The notes beneath the pieces were generated by a model. The model did not search any database, had not been told where the DNA came from, and worked only from the letters and a program-made list of their open reading frames with translations. The translations under genes and the position numbers were made by a program. A stretch of 45,747 nt of DNA from an uncultured Collinsella sp. GTDB taxonomy: Bacteria; Actinomycetota; Coriobacteriia; Coriobacteriales; Coriobacteriaceae. The DNA lies in assembly GCA_900545605.1 (NCBI GenBank), contig UQZL01000016.1, forward strand, positions 1-45,747, in the 5' to 3' direction. Positions 34,253 to 41,975 of this stretch are shown here, piece by piece. How positions within the stretch are numbered: the first letter of the stretch is position 1; every line of letters starts with the position of its first letter.

Positions 34253-35650
34253 TTAGGCGCGCTCGAGGAAGGCCTTGTAGCCGCGGTAGGCCTCGTAGAT
34301 ATCGGCCTTGTTAGCGACCTCCCACAGGGCGTGCATGGACAGGACGGCAACGCCGGAGTCGATGACGTTCATGCCGTACTTGGCCATGATGTAGGCGATG
34401 GTGCCGCCGCCGCCCGCATTGACGCGGCCGAGCTCGCAGGTCTGGAAGTCCACGCCCGCCTCGTCCATGATGTCGCGGACGAGGGCCACGTACTCGGCGT
34501 CGGCGTCGTTGGAGCCGCCCTTGCCGCGGCTGCCCGTGTACTTGTTGAAGCACAGGCCGCGACCCATGAAGGCTGCGTTCTTGGTCTCGAACTTGCCGGC
34601 ATAGCCCGGGTCGAAGCCAGCGGACACGTCAGAGGAGAGCATGCGGCTGCGGGCGAGCGCGCGGCGCAGGGCCAGCGGGCTGTCCTCGCCGGCGAGCGTC
34701 ATGATCTCGGCGACGGTGTTCTCGAAGAAGCGGCTCGTCATACCGGTGGCACCCACGGAGCCGATCTCCTCCTTGTCGACGATGAGCGTGATGCTCGTGC
34801 GCTCCACGTTGGCGACGTCGATCTGGGCAAGCATGGAGGGGTAAGCGCAGACGCGGTCGTCGTGGCCATAGCCCAGAATCATGGAGCGGTCGAGGCCCAT
34901 GTCGCGGGCGGGGCCGGCGGGCACGACCTCGATCTCGGCGGAGAGGAAGTCCTCCTCCTCGACGTCATACTGCTCCTTGAGGATGTCCAGGAACATCTGC
35001 TTGACGGGCTCCTTGGGGGCGTCCTTGTCGTCCTCATCGAACTTGACGGGGCGGCCGCCCACGATCACGTCGAGGATCTCGGCGTCGACGGCGTCCTTGG
35101 CGGGCTTGGACATCTGCTCGCTCGAGAGGTGAATCAGCAGGTCGGAGATGGTAAAGACCGGATCGTCTGCCTTGTCGCCGATGTTGATGTCGACGGTGGT
35201 GCCGTCCTTTTTGCAGATGACGCCCACGAGTGCAAGCGGGGAGGCCACCCAGTGGTAGCTCTTGACGCCGCCGTAGTAGTGCGTGTCGAGGTAGGCCATG
35301 TCGCCGGCCTCGAAGGCGGGGTTCTGCTTGAGGTCCAGGCGCGGCGAGTCCACGTGAGCGCCCAGGATGTTAAAGCCCTGCTCGAGCGGGGCGGTGCCCA
35401 GGTTGACGAGCATAAGGTCCTTGCCGTGGTTGGCGGCGTACACCTTGTCGCCGGCCTTGAGCGCGCGGCCTTCGGCGATCACGGTCTCCAGGTCGACGTA
35501 TCCCGCCTCCTCGGCCATTTTGATGCCGGTCTTGACGCACAGGCGCTCGGTCTTGTTCTCGCTCAAAAATTGCTTATAGCCGCGGCAAAGCTCCTCGAGC
35601 TCCTCGACTTGTTGTGGCGTGTACTTTTTCCATGCGCAGGGACGCTCCAT
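34253..35650 (-). CDS. M18 family aminopeptidase
   Basis: Zinc-dependent aspartyl-type aminopeptidase that trims N-terminal residues in the cytosol. The 465-residue protein has metal-site motifs GAHVDSPRLDLK and VDKEEIGSVGATG (metal Asp/catalytic Glu), SSDVSAGFDPGY and the C-terminal GGGGTIAYIMAKYGMNVIDSGVAVLSMHA with the final metal His (given in two family blocks). ATG 35650 has AAAGGAG 8 nt upstream; the long upstream reading frame overlaps polA antisense and is rejected. Confidence 0.92.
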   Translation of the reverse strand: MERPCAWKKYTPQQVEELEELCRGYKQFLSENKTERLCVKTGIKMAEEAGYVDLETVIAEGRALKAGDKVYAANHGKDLMLVNLGTAPLEQGFNILGAHVDSPRLDLKQNPAFEAGDMAYLDTHYYGGVKSYHWVASPLALVGVICKKDGTTVDINIGDKADDPVFTISDLLIHLSSEQMSKPAKDAVDAEILDVIVGGRPVKFDEDDKDAPKEPVKQMFLDILKEQYDVEEEDFLSAEIEVVPAGPARDMGLDRSMILGYGHDDRVCAYPSMLAQIDVANVERTSITLIVDKEEIGSVGATGMTSRFFENTVAEIMTLAGEDSPLALRRALARSRMLSSDVSAGFDPGYAGKFETKNAAFMGRGLCFNKYTGSRGKGGSNDADAEYVALVRDIMDEAGVDFQTCELGRVNAGGGGTIAYIMAKYGMNVIDSGVAVLSMHALWEVANKADIYEAYRGYKAFLERA

Positions 35651-35816
35651 GACGCAGGCTCCTTTCGGATCGATCGTGCTGGTTGATGTACCGTGAGCCA
35701 TCGTATCACGCGTGGGCTCACGGTGGCGGGGGAGCTTGATGTGCGGTGGCCGCGGGGCGGGGAGCGTGTAAACTGGAGTGAGCAAACCGTGCCCAGCCCA
35801 AAGCGAGGTATTTAAT

Positions 35817-38567
35817 ATGTCTGACAAGCGCCGCACTTTTGCCGTTATCGACGGCAACTCGCTCATGCACCGCGCCTTCCACGCCGTGCCGCCGACCATG
35901 AACGCGCCGGACGGTCGCCCCACCAACGCGATCTTTGGCTTTCTGAACATGTTTCTTAAGATGATCGATGCCTTTAACCCCGACGGTGTGGTCGTGGCGT
36001 TTGACAAGGGCAAACCGCGCGTGCGCATGGAGATGCTGCCGCAGTATAAGGCGCAACGCCCGCCCATGGACCCCGATCTGCATGCGCAGTTCCCTATGAT
36101 TAAGGAGCTGCTCACCGCGCTCAACGTGCCGATTCTGCAGTCCGAGGGCTGGGAAGGCGACGATATCCTGGGAACCATGGCGCGCCTGGGTGAAGAGGCC
36201 GGCTGCGACATGCTACTGGTGACCGGCGACCGCGACATGTATCAACTCGTGACCGAGCACGTCAACGTTGTCTCGACCCGCAAAGGCCTGTCCGACGTGG
36301 CGATTATGACGCCCGAGAGCGTGGACGACCTGTATCACGGCATTACGCCGGCGCTCGTGCCCGATTTTTACGGTCTAAAGGGCGATACGTCGGACAACAT
36401 TCCCGGCGTACCGGGCATCGGCCCCAAAAAGGCGAGTGCGCTCATTGCGCAGTACGGTAGCTTGGACGAAGTCATCGCGCATGCCGACGAGGTCAAGGGC
36501 AAGATGGGCGAGAACCTGCGTGCACACATCGACGACGCACTACTGAGCCGCAAGGTTGCGACAATTCGCACCGATGCGCCCGTCGAGCTCGACTTTGAGG
36601 CGACGTCCTTCCCGGCGTTTTCTGCCGATGAAGTGTCCGCGGCGCTGGGCACGCTTGGTATCACCGCCATGCAGAACCGTTTCTTGGCGCTGATCGGCGG
36701 CGAGGGCGGGGCTGCTGCTGCCTCCAGTGTGTTTGAGATACCTGCTATGGTTCGCGCAGCCGCCGGCGATACCGACGCGCTTGGTGCCGTTGCGGCTGAG
36801 GTCTCCCACGCGATTGATGCCGGCGAGTGGGTCGCCGCCGTGGTGGACGACGACAAGGAAGAGGGTGCGCTCTTTGGACTGACGCGCACGCTGTGGTTGG
36901 CGACGTCCAAGGGCCTGTTCGCGCTCGAGGAGGGCGACGGCGGTACCACTACCGTAGTCGATGGCTTCAACTTCGCTCACGGTGTGATCGCCGGCGTGCT
37001 TGCGCGCCTGTTTATGGAGGGCCGTGTGGCGAGCCCGGATATGAAGGCGCTGCTGCACGAGCTTTCGCCCATCGATTCTTCTGAGCCCGAGCTCATGGAC
37101 CCGTTGTCAGTCGATTCCACGCGCATCTTCGATACCGTGGTGGCTGCCTATCTGCTGGATTCCGATCGTTCCGAGTTCGATGAGGCATATCTTGCCGATA
37201 CGTATTTGCAGATGGCGTTGCCTGCGGCGCGCGGCGCAGAGGGTGCTGGTGAGAACGCTCCGGTGCCAGCCGCCCGTACTGCGGCCCTGACACTGGCGCT
37301 GGTCGCACCGCTGCGCGAGTGCATGGCCCGCGAGAATGCCGCTAACGTGTTCGATGGGATCGAGATGCCGCTCGTTCCGGTACTTGCCAAGATGGAGCGC
37401 GCGGGTATGCTCGTGGATCCCGATCGGCTGCGCAGCCTGTCCGAGGGTCTGGCGACCCAGATCACCGAGGTCGAGCGCAGCATTCGTGATCTGGCAGGCG
37501 ACGAGACCTTTAACATCGGCAGCCCCATGCAGCTCTCGCACGTGCTGTTTGATGTTATGGGGCTTCCGACCAAGGGCCTAAAAAAGACCAAGCGCGGCTA
37601 CTATTCGACCAACGCCAAGGTGCTGAGCGACCTTGCCCGCGACCACGAGATCGTGCGCCTGATTTTGGACTGGCGTGAGAAGTCCAAGATTAAGTCGACC
37701 TATCTGGACACGCTAGGTCCGCTGCGCCGTGGTGACGGGCGTGTGCACACCACGTACAACCAGACCATCACCGCGACGGGGCGCCTGTCTTCGAGCGACC
37801 CCAATCTGCAAAACATTCCGACGCGCTCGGAGCTGGGGCGTACCGTCAAGACGGCGTTCTCGGCGGGCGAGGGAAGCGTCTTTTTGGCGGTGGACTACTC
37901 GCAGATTGAGTTGCGTCTGCTGGCACATCTCTCGGGTGACGAGCACCTGGTGCGCGCCTTTAACGAGGGCGAGGACTTCCATGCCGAGACGGCGGCGCGC
38001 GTGTTTGGTGTGCCGGTGTCCGAGGTAACGCCCGACTTGCGCAGTCGCGCCAAGGCCGTGAACTTTGGCATCGTGTATGGCCAGCAGGCCTACGGCCTGT
38101 CGCAGTCGCTGCATATCTCGATGGCCGAGGCGCGCGACATGATCGACCGCTACTACGAGGCCTACCCGGGCGTGCGTACGTTCCTCGACAACGTGGTAGC
38201 ACGTGCCAAGCAGACGGGCTACGCCGAGACCATGTATGGCCGCAGACGCCATATTCCCGAGCTCAAGGCCAAAAATCCGCAACTTCGCGGCTTTGGCGAG
38301 CGCACGGCCATGAACCATCCCATGCAGGGCACCGCGGCCGACATCATCAAGATCGCGATGACCCGCGTGAGCCGCCGTCTGGAAGAAGAAGGCTTTGCCG
38401 CCCACATGATCCTGCAAGTGCACGACGAACTGGACTTTGAGTGCCCCATCGACGAAGTCGAGCGCCTAACCACCATGGTCCGCGACGTCATGGAACACGT
38501 AGTAGACCTTCGCGTACCGTTGATCGCCGAAGCTTCGACTGGAGTGACCTGGGCAGACGCCAAGTAA
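35817..38567 (+). CDS. polA: DNA polymerase I
   Basis: Gap-filling and primer-removing polymerase. The 916-residue product begins with the 5' nuclease domain (FAVIDGNSLMHRAFHA, VTGDRDMYQL, GLKGDTSDNIPGVPGIGPKKA). The central 3'-5' exonuclease-like region (about 310-480) lacks the DxE and later Asp motifs and is presumably inactive. The polymerase domain has motif A (AVDYSQIELRLLAHLSGD, about 692), motif B (RAKAVNFGIVYGQQAYG, about 742) and motif C (QVHDELDFE, about 866). ATG 35817 follows GAGG; an in-frame GTG at 35778 lacks a ribosome site. Confidence 0.96.
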   Translation: MSDKRRTFAVIDGNSLMHRAFHAVPPTMNAPDGRPTNAIFGFLNMFLKMIDAFNPDGVVVAFDKGKPRVRMEMLPQYKAQRPPMDPDLHAQFPMIKELLTALNVPILQSEGWEGDDILGTMARLGEEAGCDMLLVTGDRDMYQLVTEHVNVVSTRKGLSDVAIMTPESVDDLYHGITPALVPDFYGLKGDTSDNIPGVPGIGPKKASALIAQYGSLDEVIAHADEVKGKMGENLRAHIDDALLSRKVATIRTDAPVELDFEATSFPAFSADEVSAALGTLGITAMQNRFLALIGGEGGAAAASSVFEIPAMVRAAAGDTDALGAVAAEVSHAIDAGEWVAAVVDDDKEEGALFGLTRTLWLATSKGLFALEEGDGGTTTVVDGFNFAHGVIAGVLARLFMEGRVASPDMKALLHELSPIDSSEPELMDPLSVDSTRIFDTVVAAYLLDSDRSEFDEAYLADTYLQMALPAARGAEGAGENAPVPAARTAALTLALVAPLRECMARENAANVFDGIEMPLVPVLAKMERAGMLVDPDRLRSLSEGLATQITEVERSIRDLAGDETFNIGSPMQLSHVLFDVMGLPTKGLKKTKRGYYSTNAKVLSDLARDHEIVRLILDWREKSKIKSTYLDTLGPLRRGDGRVHTTYNQTITATGRLSSSDPNLQNIPTRSELGRTVKTAFSAGEGSVFLAVDYSQIELRLLAHLSGDEHLVRAFNEGEDFHAETAARVFGVPVSEVTPDLRSRAKAVNFGIVYGQQAYGLSQSLHISMAEARDMIDRYYEAYPGVRTFLDNVVARAKQTGYAETMYGRRRHIPELKAKNPQLRGFGERTAMNHPMQGTAADIIKIAMTRVSRRLEEEGFAAHMILQVHDELDFECPIDEVERLTTMVRDVMEHVVDLRVPLIAEASTGVTWADAK

Positions 38568-38603
38568 GGGCACGACCACAATTCCAAAGTAATACAAAAC
38601 CAG

Positions 38604-38635
38604 AAGGACGCCCCTCATCAACAAGGAGCGTCCTT
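38604..38635 (+). terminator. Hairpin after polA
   Basis: AAGGACGC (38604-38611) pairs with GCGTCCTT (38628-38635); an inner CCT/AGG can extend the stem. The T-tract is weak (CGTTCAATT). Confidence 0.55.
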
Positions 38636-38702
38636 CGTTCAATTAAAATCAGCCAAGTATCTAGACGCCAAGACGCCATCCAGGCGGCAAGCAAGTCACC
38701 GC

Positions 38703-38833
38703 AGGACCTGGCCGAGCGAGGCGGGTAAGTTTTTCGTAGATTCCGCACGAGCCGGAAAGCACTTAATGTGCTTTCCGAGCGAGCCCAGGACCTGACCGAA
38801 CGAAAAACTAATCCGCGCCGCCCGGCCAGGTCC
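38703..38833. repeat. Compound palindromic element between polA and the HAD gene
   Basis: Arms 38704-38737 and 38800-38833 are inverted copies (34 nt, about five differences). Between them a perfect 10-bp hairpin (CGGAAAGCAC-TTAAT-GTGCTTTCCG, 38753-38777) stands. AGGACCTGGCCGAGCGA (38703-38719) also recurs directly as AGGACCTGACCGAACGA (38787-38803). The element fills the gap between two convergent genes. A dispersed repeat or bidirectional terminator is inferred. Confidence 0.85.
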
Positions 38834-38844
38834 GACGAGCCACG

Positions 38845-39672
38845 TTACCGAGCCGCCAGGATGGCGTCGATGAGCGTCAGTACGCCCCCGTCGTTGTTGC
38901 TCGGAATGCGCCACTTGGCGTGCGCGTTCATATGCTCCTCGGCGTTGTCCACGATAAAGCTGTGACCGACGCGCTCCAGCATGGGGATGTCGTTGTAGGT
39001 ATCACCCACGGCGGCAGCATCGGCAATATCGATGCCCAGGTGCTCGCACAGGTGCGCGACGCCGGCGCCCTTGTCGACGCCCAGGTTCATAAAGTCGATC
39101 CACTCGCGCCCGGCGTTGGTGACGTAGAGCTTGTCCGAGAACTCGGGGCTATAGGTCTCGCGGAAAGCGGGCTCGGCGTCGTAGCCGGGGAAGAAGACCG
39201 AAATCTTGTTGGACTCGAAATCAATGCCCTCAAAGCTGTCGACGTAGTTGATTGTGTTGTAGTAGACGCTGATCTCGTCGTGGTATTGATGGTCGCGGGC
39301 AAGCACGTAGAACTCGTCGAAGCAGCACAGGACGGGGACAGCGCGAGGATCCTCCGAGGCACGGTTCAAGACCTGCTGATACAGCTCCACGTCAATATTG
39401 CTCTTATAGATATAGCTGCCGCGATAGATCACGCACGCTCCGTTGTCGGGACAAAAGGCGAGGCGGTTCTTGATGCCCTCGAACATCTCCTCGAGCTTGG
39501 GGGCGGGACGTCCGCTGGCGGGGCAGAATACGATGCCGGCGTCGGCGAGCTTGTCCAGGCGCTCATCAAGACCCTGGGGCAGCACACGCTCGTCGGTCAG
39601 CAGCGTCTTGTCCATATCGACGGCGAGAATCTTAATGTTGCCGATGTTGGCGTCCGATTCGTAAGTTTGCAT
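38845..39672 (-). CDS. Cof-type HAD phosphatase
   Basis: Sugar-phosphate or cofactor phosphatase of the HAD IIB (Cof) type; substrate unknown. The 275-residue protein has motif I LAVDMDKTLLTDE (nucleophile Asp 19, acid/base Asp 21), a cap domain, motif II FCPASGRPAP, the conserved Lys region NLGVDKGAGVAHLCEHLGI and motif IV AAAVGDTYNDIPMLERVG. AAAGG lies 10 nt upstream of the ATG. The gene is convergent with polA. Confidence 0.9.
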   Translation of the reverse strand: MQTYESDANIGNIKILAVDMDKTLLTDERVLPQGLDERLDKLADAGIVFCPASGRPAPKLEEMFEGIKNRLAFCPDNGACVIYRGSYIYKSNIDVELYQQVLNRASEDPRAVPVLCCFDEFYVLARDHQYHDEISVYYNTINYVDSFEGIDFESNKISVFFPGYDAEPAFRETYSPEFSDKLYVTNAGREWIDFMNLGVDKGAGVAHLCEHLGIDIADAAAVGDTYNDIPMLERVGHSFIVDNAEEHMNAHAKWRIPSNNDGGVLTLIDAILAAR

Positions 39673-39808
39673 AAAAAAGCGCCTTTCGTTTCGAGATCGT
39701 TTCAGACGTTATAACCATCAACTAGTAGTCGAGCGTATTTTCGCAGGAATGGTGCGTATTTGCACTGCAATTCACAAACTAATGAAAAAACTTTTCAGAA
39801 ATTTGAAT

Positions 39809-39843
39809 TTGTCGCTTGTGCAGCGTGCACTTTATCGTAATAT
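39809..39843 (+). promoter_or_regulatory. Possible argG leader promoter
   Basis: TAATAT (39838-39843) is a reasonable -10, with TTGTGC (39816-39821) 16 nt upstream as a poor -35; TTGTCG-N16-TTTATC overlaps it. The region is AT-rich. TGAA-N7-TTCA upstream (39782-39796) is one base off the spacing of a classical ARG box, so ArgR control is not established. Confidence 0.35.
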
Positions 39844-39855
39844 AGCGAACATCGA

Positions 39856-39902
39856 AAACGGAGACGGCAAAAGAGCCGTTTACCGAGGAAAAGGTACCGT
39901 TT
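39856..39902 (+). ncRNA. Predicted three-way-junction RNA in the argG leader
   Basis: The outer helix AAACGG (39856-39861) / CCGTTT (39897-39902) encloses hairpin ACGGC-AAAAGA-GCCGT (39864-39879) and hairpin TACC-GAGGAAAA-GGTA (39881-39896). All 47 nt are accounted for, with only two short unpaired linkers and purine-rich loops. CCGTTT at 39876-39881 could compete for the outer strand. It does not match a riboswitch class I recognise. Confidence 0.45.
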
Positions 39903-39946
39903 GCGATATTTGAATTGCGCCCGGCGATACGTGAGAGGAGAGGCAG

Positions 39947-40021
39947 ATGCAGTTCGTAAAGATCATCACCACTGCAGACAATGCCATCCGACGCCAGCGC
40001 GCAATTTCCCGACGACGATAA
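39947..40021 (+). CDS. Arginine-rich leader peptide upstream of argG
   Basis: A 24-codon ORF with a strong ribosome site (AGGAGAGG, 39936-39943). It begins MQFVKIITTADN; six of its last ten sense codons are Arg (CGA, CGC, CGC, then CGA-CGA-CGA) immediately before TAA. Arg codons piled up just before the stop of a short ORF ahead of an arginine-biosynthesis gene are the hallmark of ribosome-mediated attenuation. Competing stems and a T-run follow within 65 nt. The peptide itself has no recognisable function. It sits about 205 nt before the argG start. Confidence 0.6.
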   Translation: MQFVKIITTADNAIRRQRAISRRR

Positions 40022-40028
40022 CAATCGT

Positions 40029-40085
40029 CTCTGTCCGCATGGGGCGAATTGCCTCAACAGAGTCATTTTGAGGTCGTTGGGTTTT
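40029..40085 (+). promoter_or_regulatory. Candidate attenuator (competing stems) of argG
   Basis: CTCTGT (40029-40034) can pair with ACAGAG (40057-40062). The overlapping CCTCAA (40052-40057) can instead pair with TTGAGG (40068-40073), or CTCAAC (40053-40058 region) with GTTGGG (40076-40081) directly before TTTT (40082-40085). The stems are short (6 bp) and mutually exclusive. Folding is needed to judge which is the terminator. Confidence 0.35.
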
Positions 40086-40226
40086 AGCACGACATTGCTG
40101 CATGTTTCTAGGGCATGTATGTGCTGATTTTTGCTATTTAACCTGATATTGCACGGTATATGACCTTGAAATGACTTGCAACTGACCGATGTTCTAACTA
40201 GCTACCAAGGGCGAAAGGAAACAGCC

Positions 40227-41453
40227 ATGAGCAAGGAAAAAGTCGTTCTCGCATATTCCGGTGGTCTTGATACATCCGTATGTGTCAAGTGGCTCCAGGA
40301 CGAGAAGAATCTCGATGTCGTTTGCGTCTGCGGCAACGTGGGCCAGGAAGAGACCGGACTGGATGCCAAGAAGCAGAAGGCGCTCGACCTGGGCGCTCTC
40401 GATTGCCAGGTACTCGACCTGCGCGACGAGTTCTCCGATGAGTTCCTGACTAAGGCCATCGCCGCAAACTCCATGTACGAGAACAAGTATCCGCTGCTCT
40501 CCGCCCTGTCTCGCCCGCTGCTTGCCAAGAAGCTTGTTGAGGTCGCCCACGAGTTTGGCGCGACCTACGTCGCCCACGGCTGCACCGGCAAGGGTAACGA
40601 CCAGGTCCGTTTTGAGGCCGCCGTCAAGGCCCTCGACCCCGAGCTCAAGGTTATCGCCCCGGTGCGCGAGTGGGATCTGAAGTGCCGTCCCGACGAGGTC
40701 GCCTATGCCCACGCTCACAACGTGCCGGTTCCCGAGGGTGCCAACGACAACCCCTACTCCATCGACGACAACCTGTGGGGTCGTGCCATTGAGTGCGGTC
40801 ACCTGGAGGATCCCTGGAACGAGCCGCTCGACGACGCTTGGGTTATGACCAAGAACCCCGAGGACACGCCGGACACCCCGACCTACACCGAGATTGAGTT
40901 TGAGGCCGGCAAGCCCGTCGCCGTCGACGGCAAGAAGATGAAGCTCTCCGAGATCGTCATCGCCCTCAACAAGATCTCCGGCGGCAATGGCTTTGGCCGT
41001 CTCGATCTGGTCGAGGATCGCCTGGTGGGCCTTAAGAGCCGCGAGTGCTACGAGGTTCCCGGCGCCCTGACGCTCATCACCGCCCACAAGGCGCTCGAGG
41101 ACATCTGCGTCGAGGGCGACCTGCTCAAGACCAAGATTAAGCTCGAGCAGGATTGGGCCACCGCCGTGTACAACGGCCAGTGGTACAGCCCGCTCAAAAA
41201 CGCGCTCGACGCCTTTATGGCTGACACCCAGAAGTTCGTGACCGGCACTGTCCGTCTGAAGTTCTTTAAGGGCAACTGCCATGTCGTCGGCCGCAAGAGC
41301 CCCTTCAGCCTCTACGACTACGGTCTGGCTACCTACGACCGCGACACCACGTTTGACGAGAAGGCCAGCGCCGGCTTTATCGAGATCGATACGCTGTCGC
41401 TCAAGACGTGGGCAAAGGTCCAGGGCCCCAGCTCTGCTGCCGCCCAGGCCTAG
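40227..41453 (+). CDS. argG: Argininosuccinate synthase
   Basis: Condenses citrulline and aspartate with ATP to argininosuccinate. The 408-residue product has the N-type PPi-ATPase loop VLAYSGGLDTSVCVKWL (residues 7-23), the citrulline/aspartate segments YVAHGCTGKGNDQVRFE and SIDDNLWGRAIECGHLEDP, and GFGRLDLVEDRLVGLKSRECYEVPG (two family blocks). ATG 40227 has AAAGGA 7 nt upstream. It has a long structured leader. argH lies 522 nt downstream with a small ORF in between, so argG and argH may be separately controlled. Confidence 0.97.
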   Translation: MSKEKVVLAYSGGLDTSVCVKWLQDEKNLDVVCVCGNVGQEETGLDAKKQKALDLGALDCQVLDLRDEFSDEFLTKAIAANSMYENKYPLLSALSRPLLAKKLVEVAHEFGATYVAHGCTGKGNDQVRFEAAVKALDPELKVIAPVREWDLKCRPDEVAYAHAHNVPVPEGANDNPYSIDDNLWGRAIECGHLEDPWNEPLDDAWVMTKNPEDTPDTPTYTEIEFEAGKPVAVDGKKMKLSEIVIALNKISGGNGFGRLDLVEDRLVGLKSRECYEVPGALTLITAHKALEDICVEGDLLKTKIKLEQDWATAVYNGQWYSPLKNALDAFMADTQKFVTGTVRLKFFKGNCHVVGRKSPFSLYDYGLATYDRDTTFDEKASAGFIEIDTLSLKTWAKVQGPSSAAAQA

Positions 41454-41468
41454 CGCCTCCTTCCCTTG

Positions 41469-41530
41469 GTATCCGCGCGGCCCATCCGCGTGATACATAA
41501 CGGGCGCACGGGGTCCCTACCTTTCGTTAT
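41469..41530 (+). repeat. Tandem hairpins after argG
   Basis: GTATCCGCG (41469-41477) pairs with CGCG-T-GATAC (41487-41496, one bulge). CATAACG (41496-41502) can pair with CGTTATG (41525-41531) around a 22-nt loop. Neither is followed by a T-run. They occupy the argG 3' region and may stabilise or end the transcript. Confidence 0.4.
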
Positions 41531-41606
41531 GCTTGCTGACACTTCTTAACATCGGTGGCCCCTACGTTCCGCCCGCATATATGATGCCGCGTCTGCGGCT
41601 GAGTCC

Positions 41607-41640
41607 GAGCCCCGCCGGGGTTGTCCGGCGGGGCTCCTTC
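41607..41640 (+). terminator. GC-rich hairpin upstream of the small ORF
   Basis: GAGCCCCGCC (41607-41616) and GGCGGGGCTC (41627-41636) form a perfect 10-bp stem around GGGGTTGTCC, followed by CTTCTATC. The T-tract is poor but the stem is strong. It may end argG transcription or act as a 5' structure for the small ORF 50 nt downstream. Confidence 0.55.
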
Positions 41641-41686
41641 TATCAATTTGGCGGCTCTGTGCCTATATATATGAGGAGTATCCATT

Positions 41687-41857
41687 ATGTTCAATGCTAT
41701 CGCGCATGCTTTGCTTGCCCTTGCGCCCGAGTTCGATGCTGTAAGGGTCGAGGACGTTCCTATGAGCCTGAAGGCCTGGATCGATGGTTCGCAGGGCAAC
41801 ATCCGGAGGGAGACGTTGGGCGCCAAGTGCATGGTGCGTCACTTCTTTGCAAATTAG
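41687..41857 (+). CDS. Small hypothetical protein (56 aa) between argG and argH
   Basis: Not recognised. An ORF of 56 codons starts MFNAIAHALLALAPEFDAV and ends CMVRHFFAN; GAGGAG (41673-41678) lies 8 nt before the ATG, an ideal site. The first ~13 residues are hydrophobic; the rest is mixed, with four Arg codons (two AGG, one CGG, one CGT). No signal peptide or metal motif is evident. A GC-rich hairpin precedes it; argH follows 118 nt later. It could be a real small protein or a regulatory ORF for argH. Confidence 0.5.
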   Translation: MFNAIAHALLALAPEFDAVRVEDVPMSLKAWIDGSQGNIRRETLGAKCMVRHFFAN

Positions 41858-41975
41858 CCACATGGCCCCGCGCGCGGCAGGGAGTGTGTAAAACTAGCGG
41901 TTGATAAATCGCTTTAGCGACAGGGCACATTGCTTTGGACGCTTGTTTTGGTATTTGGAGAAAGGAGACGGTTCC

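Noticed and set aside
34181..35686. Large + strand ORF opposite the M18 aminopeptidase
   Set aside because: It is the antisense of a clear aminopeptidase gene; its Val/Gly/Leu-rich sequence is a codon-bias shadow.
39782..39796. ARG box (ArgR site) upstream of argG
   Set aside because: TGAA-N7-TTCA has the wrong spacing (6 expected) and other positions disagree with the consensus.
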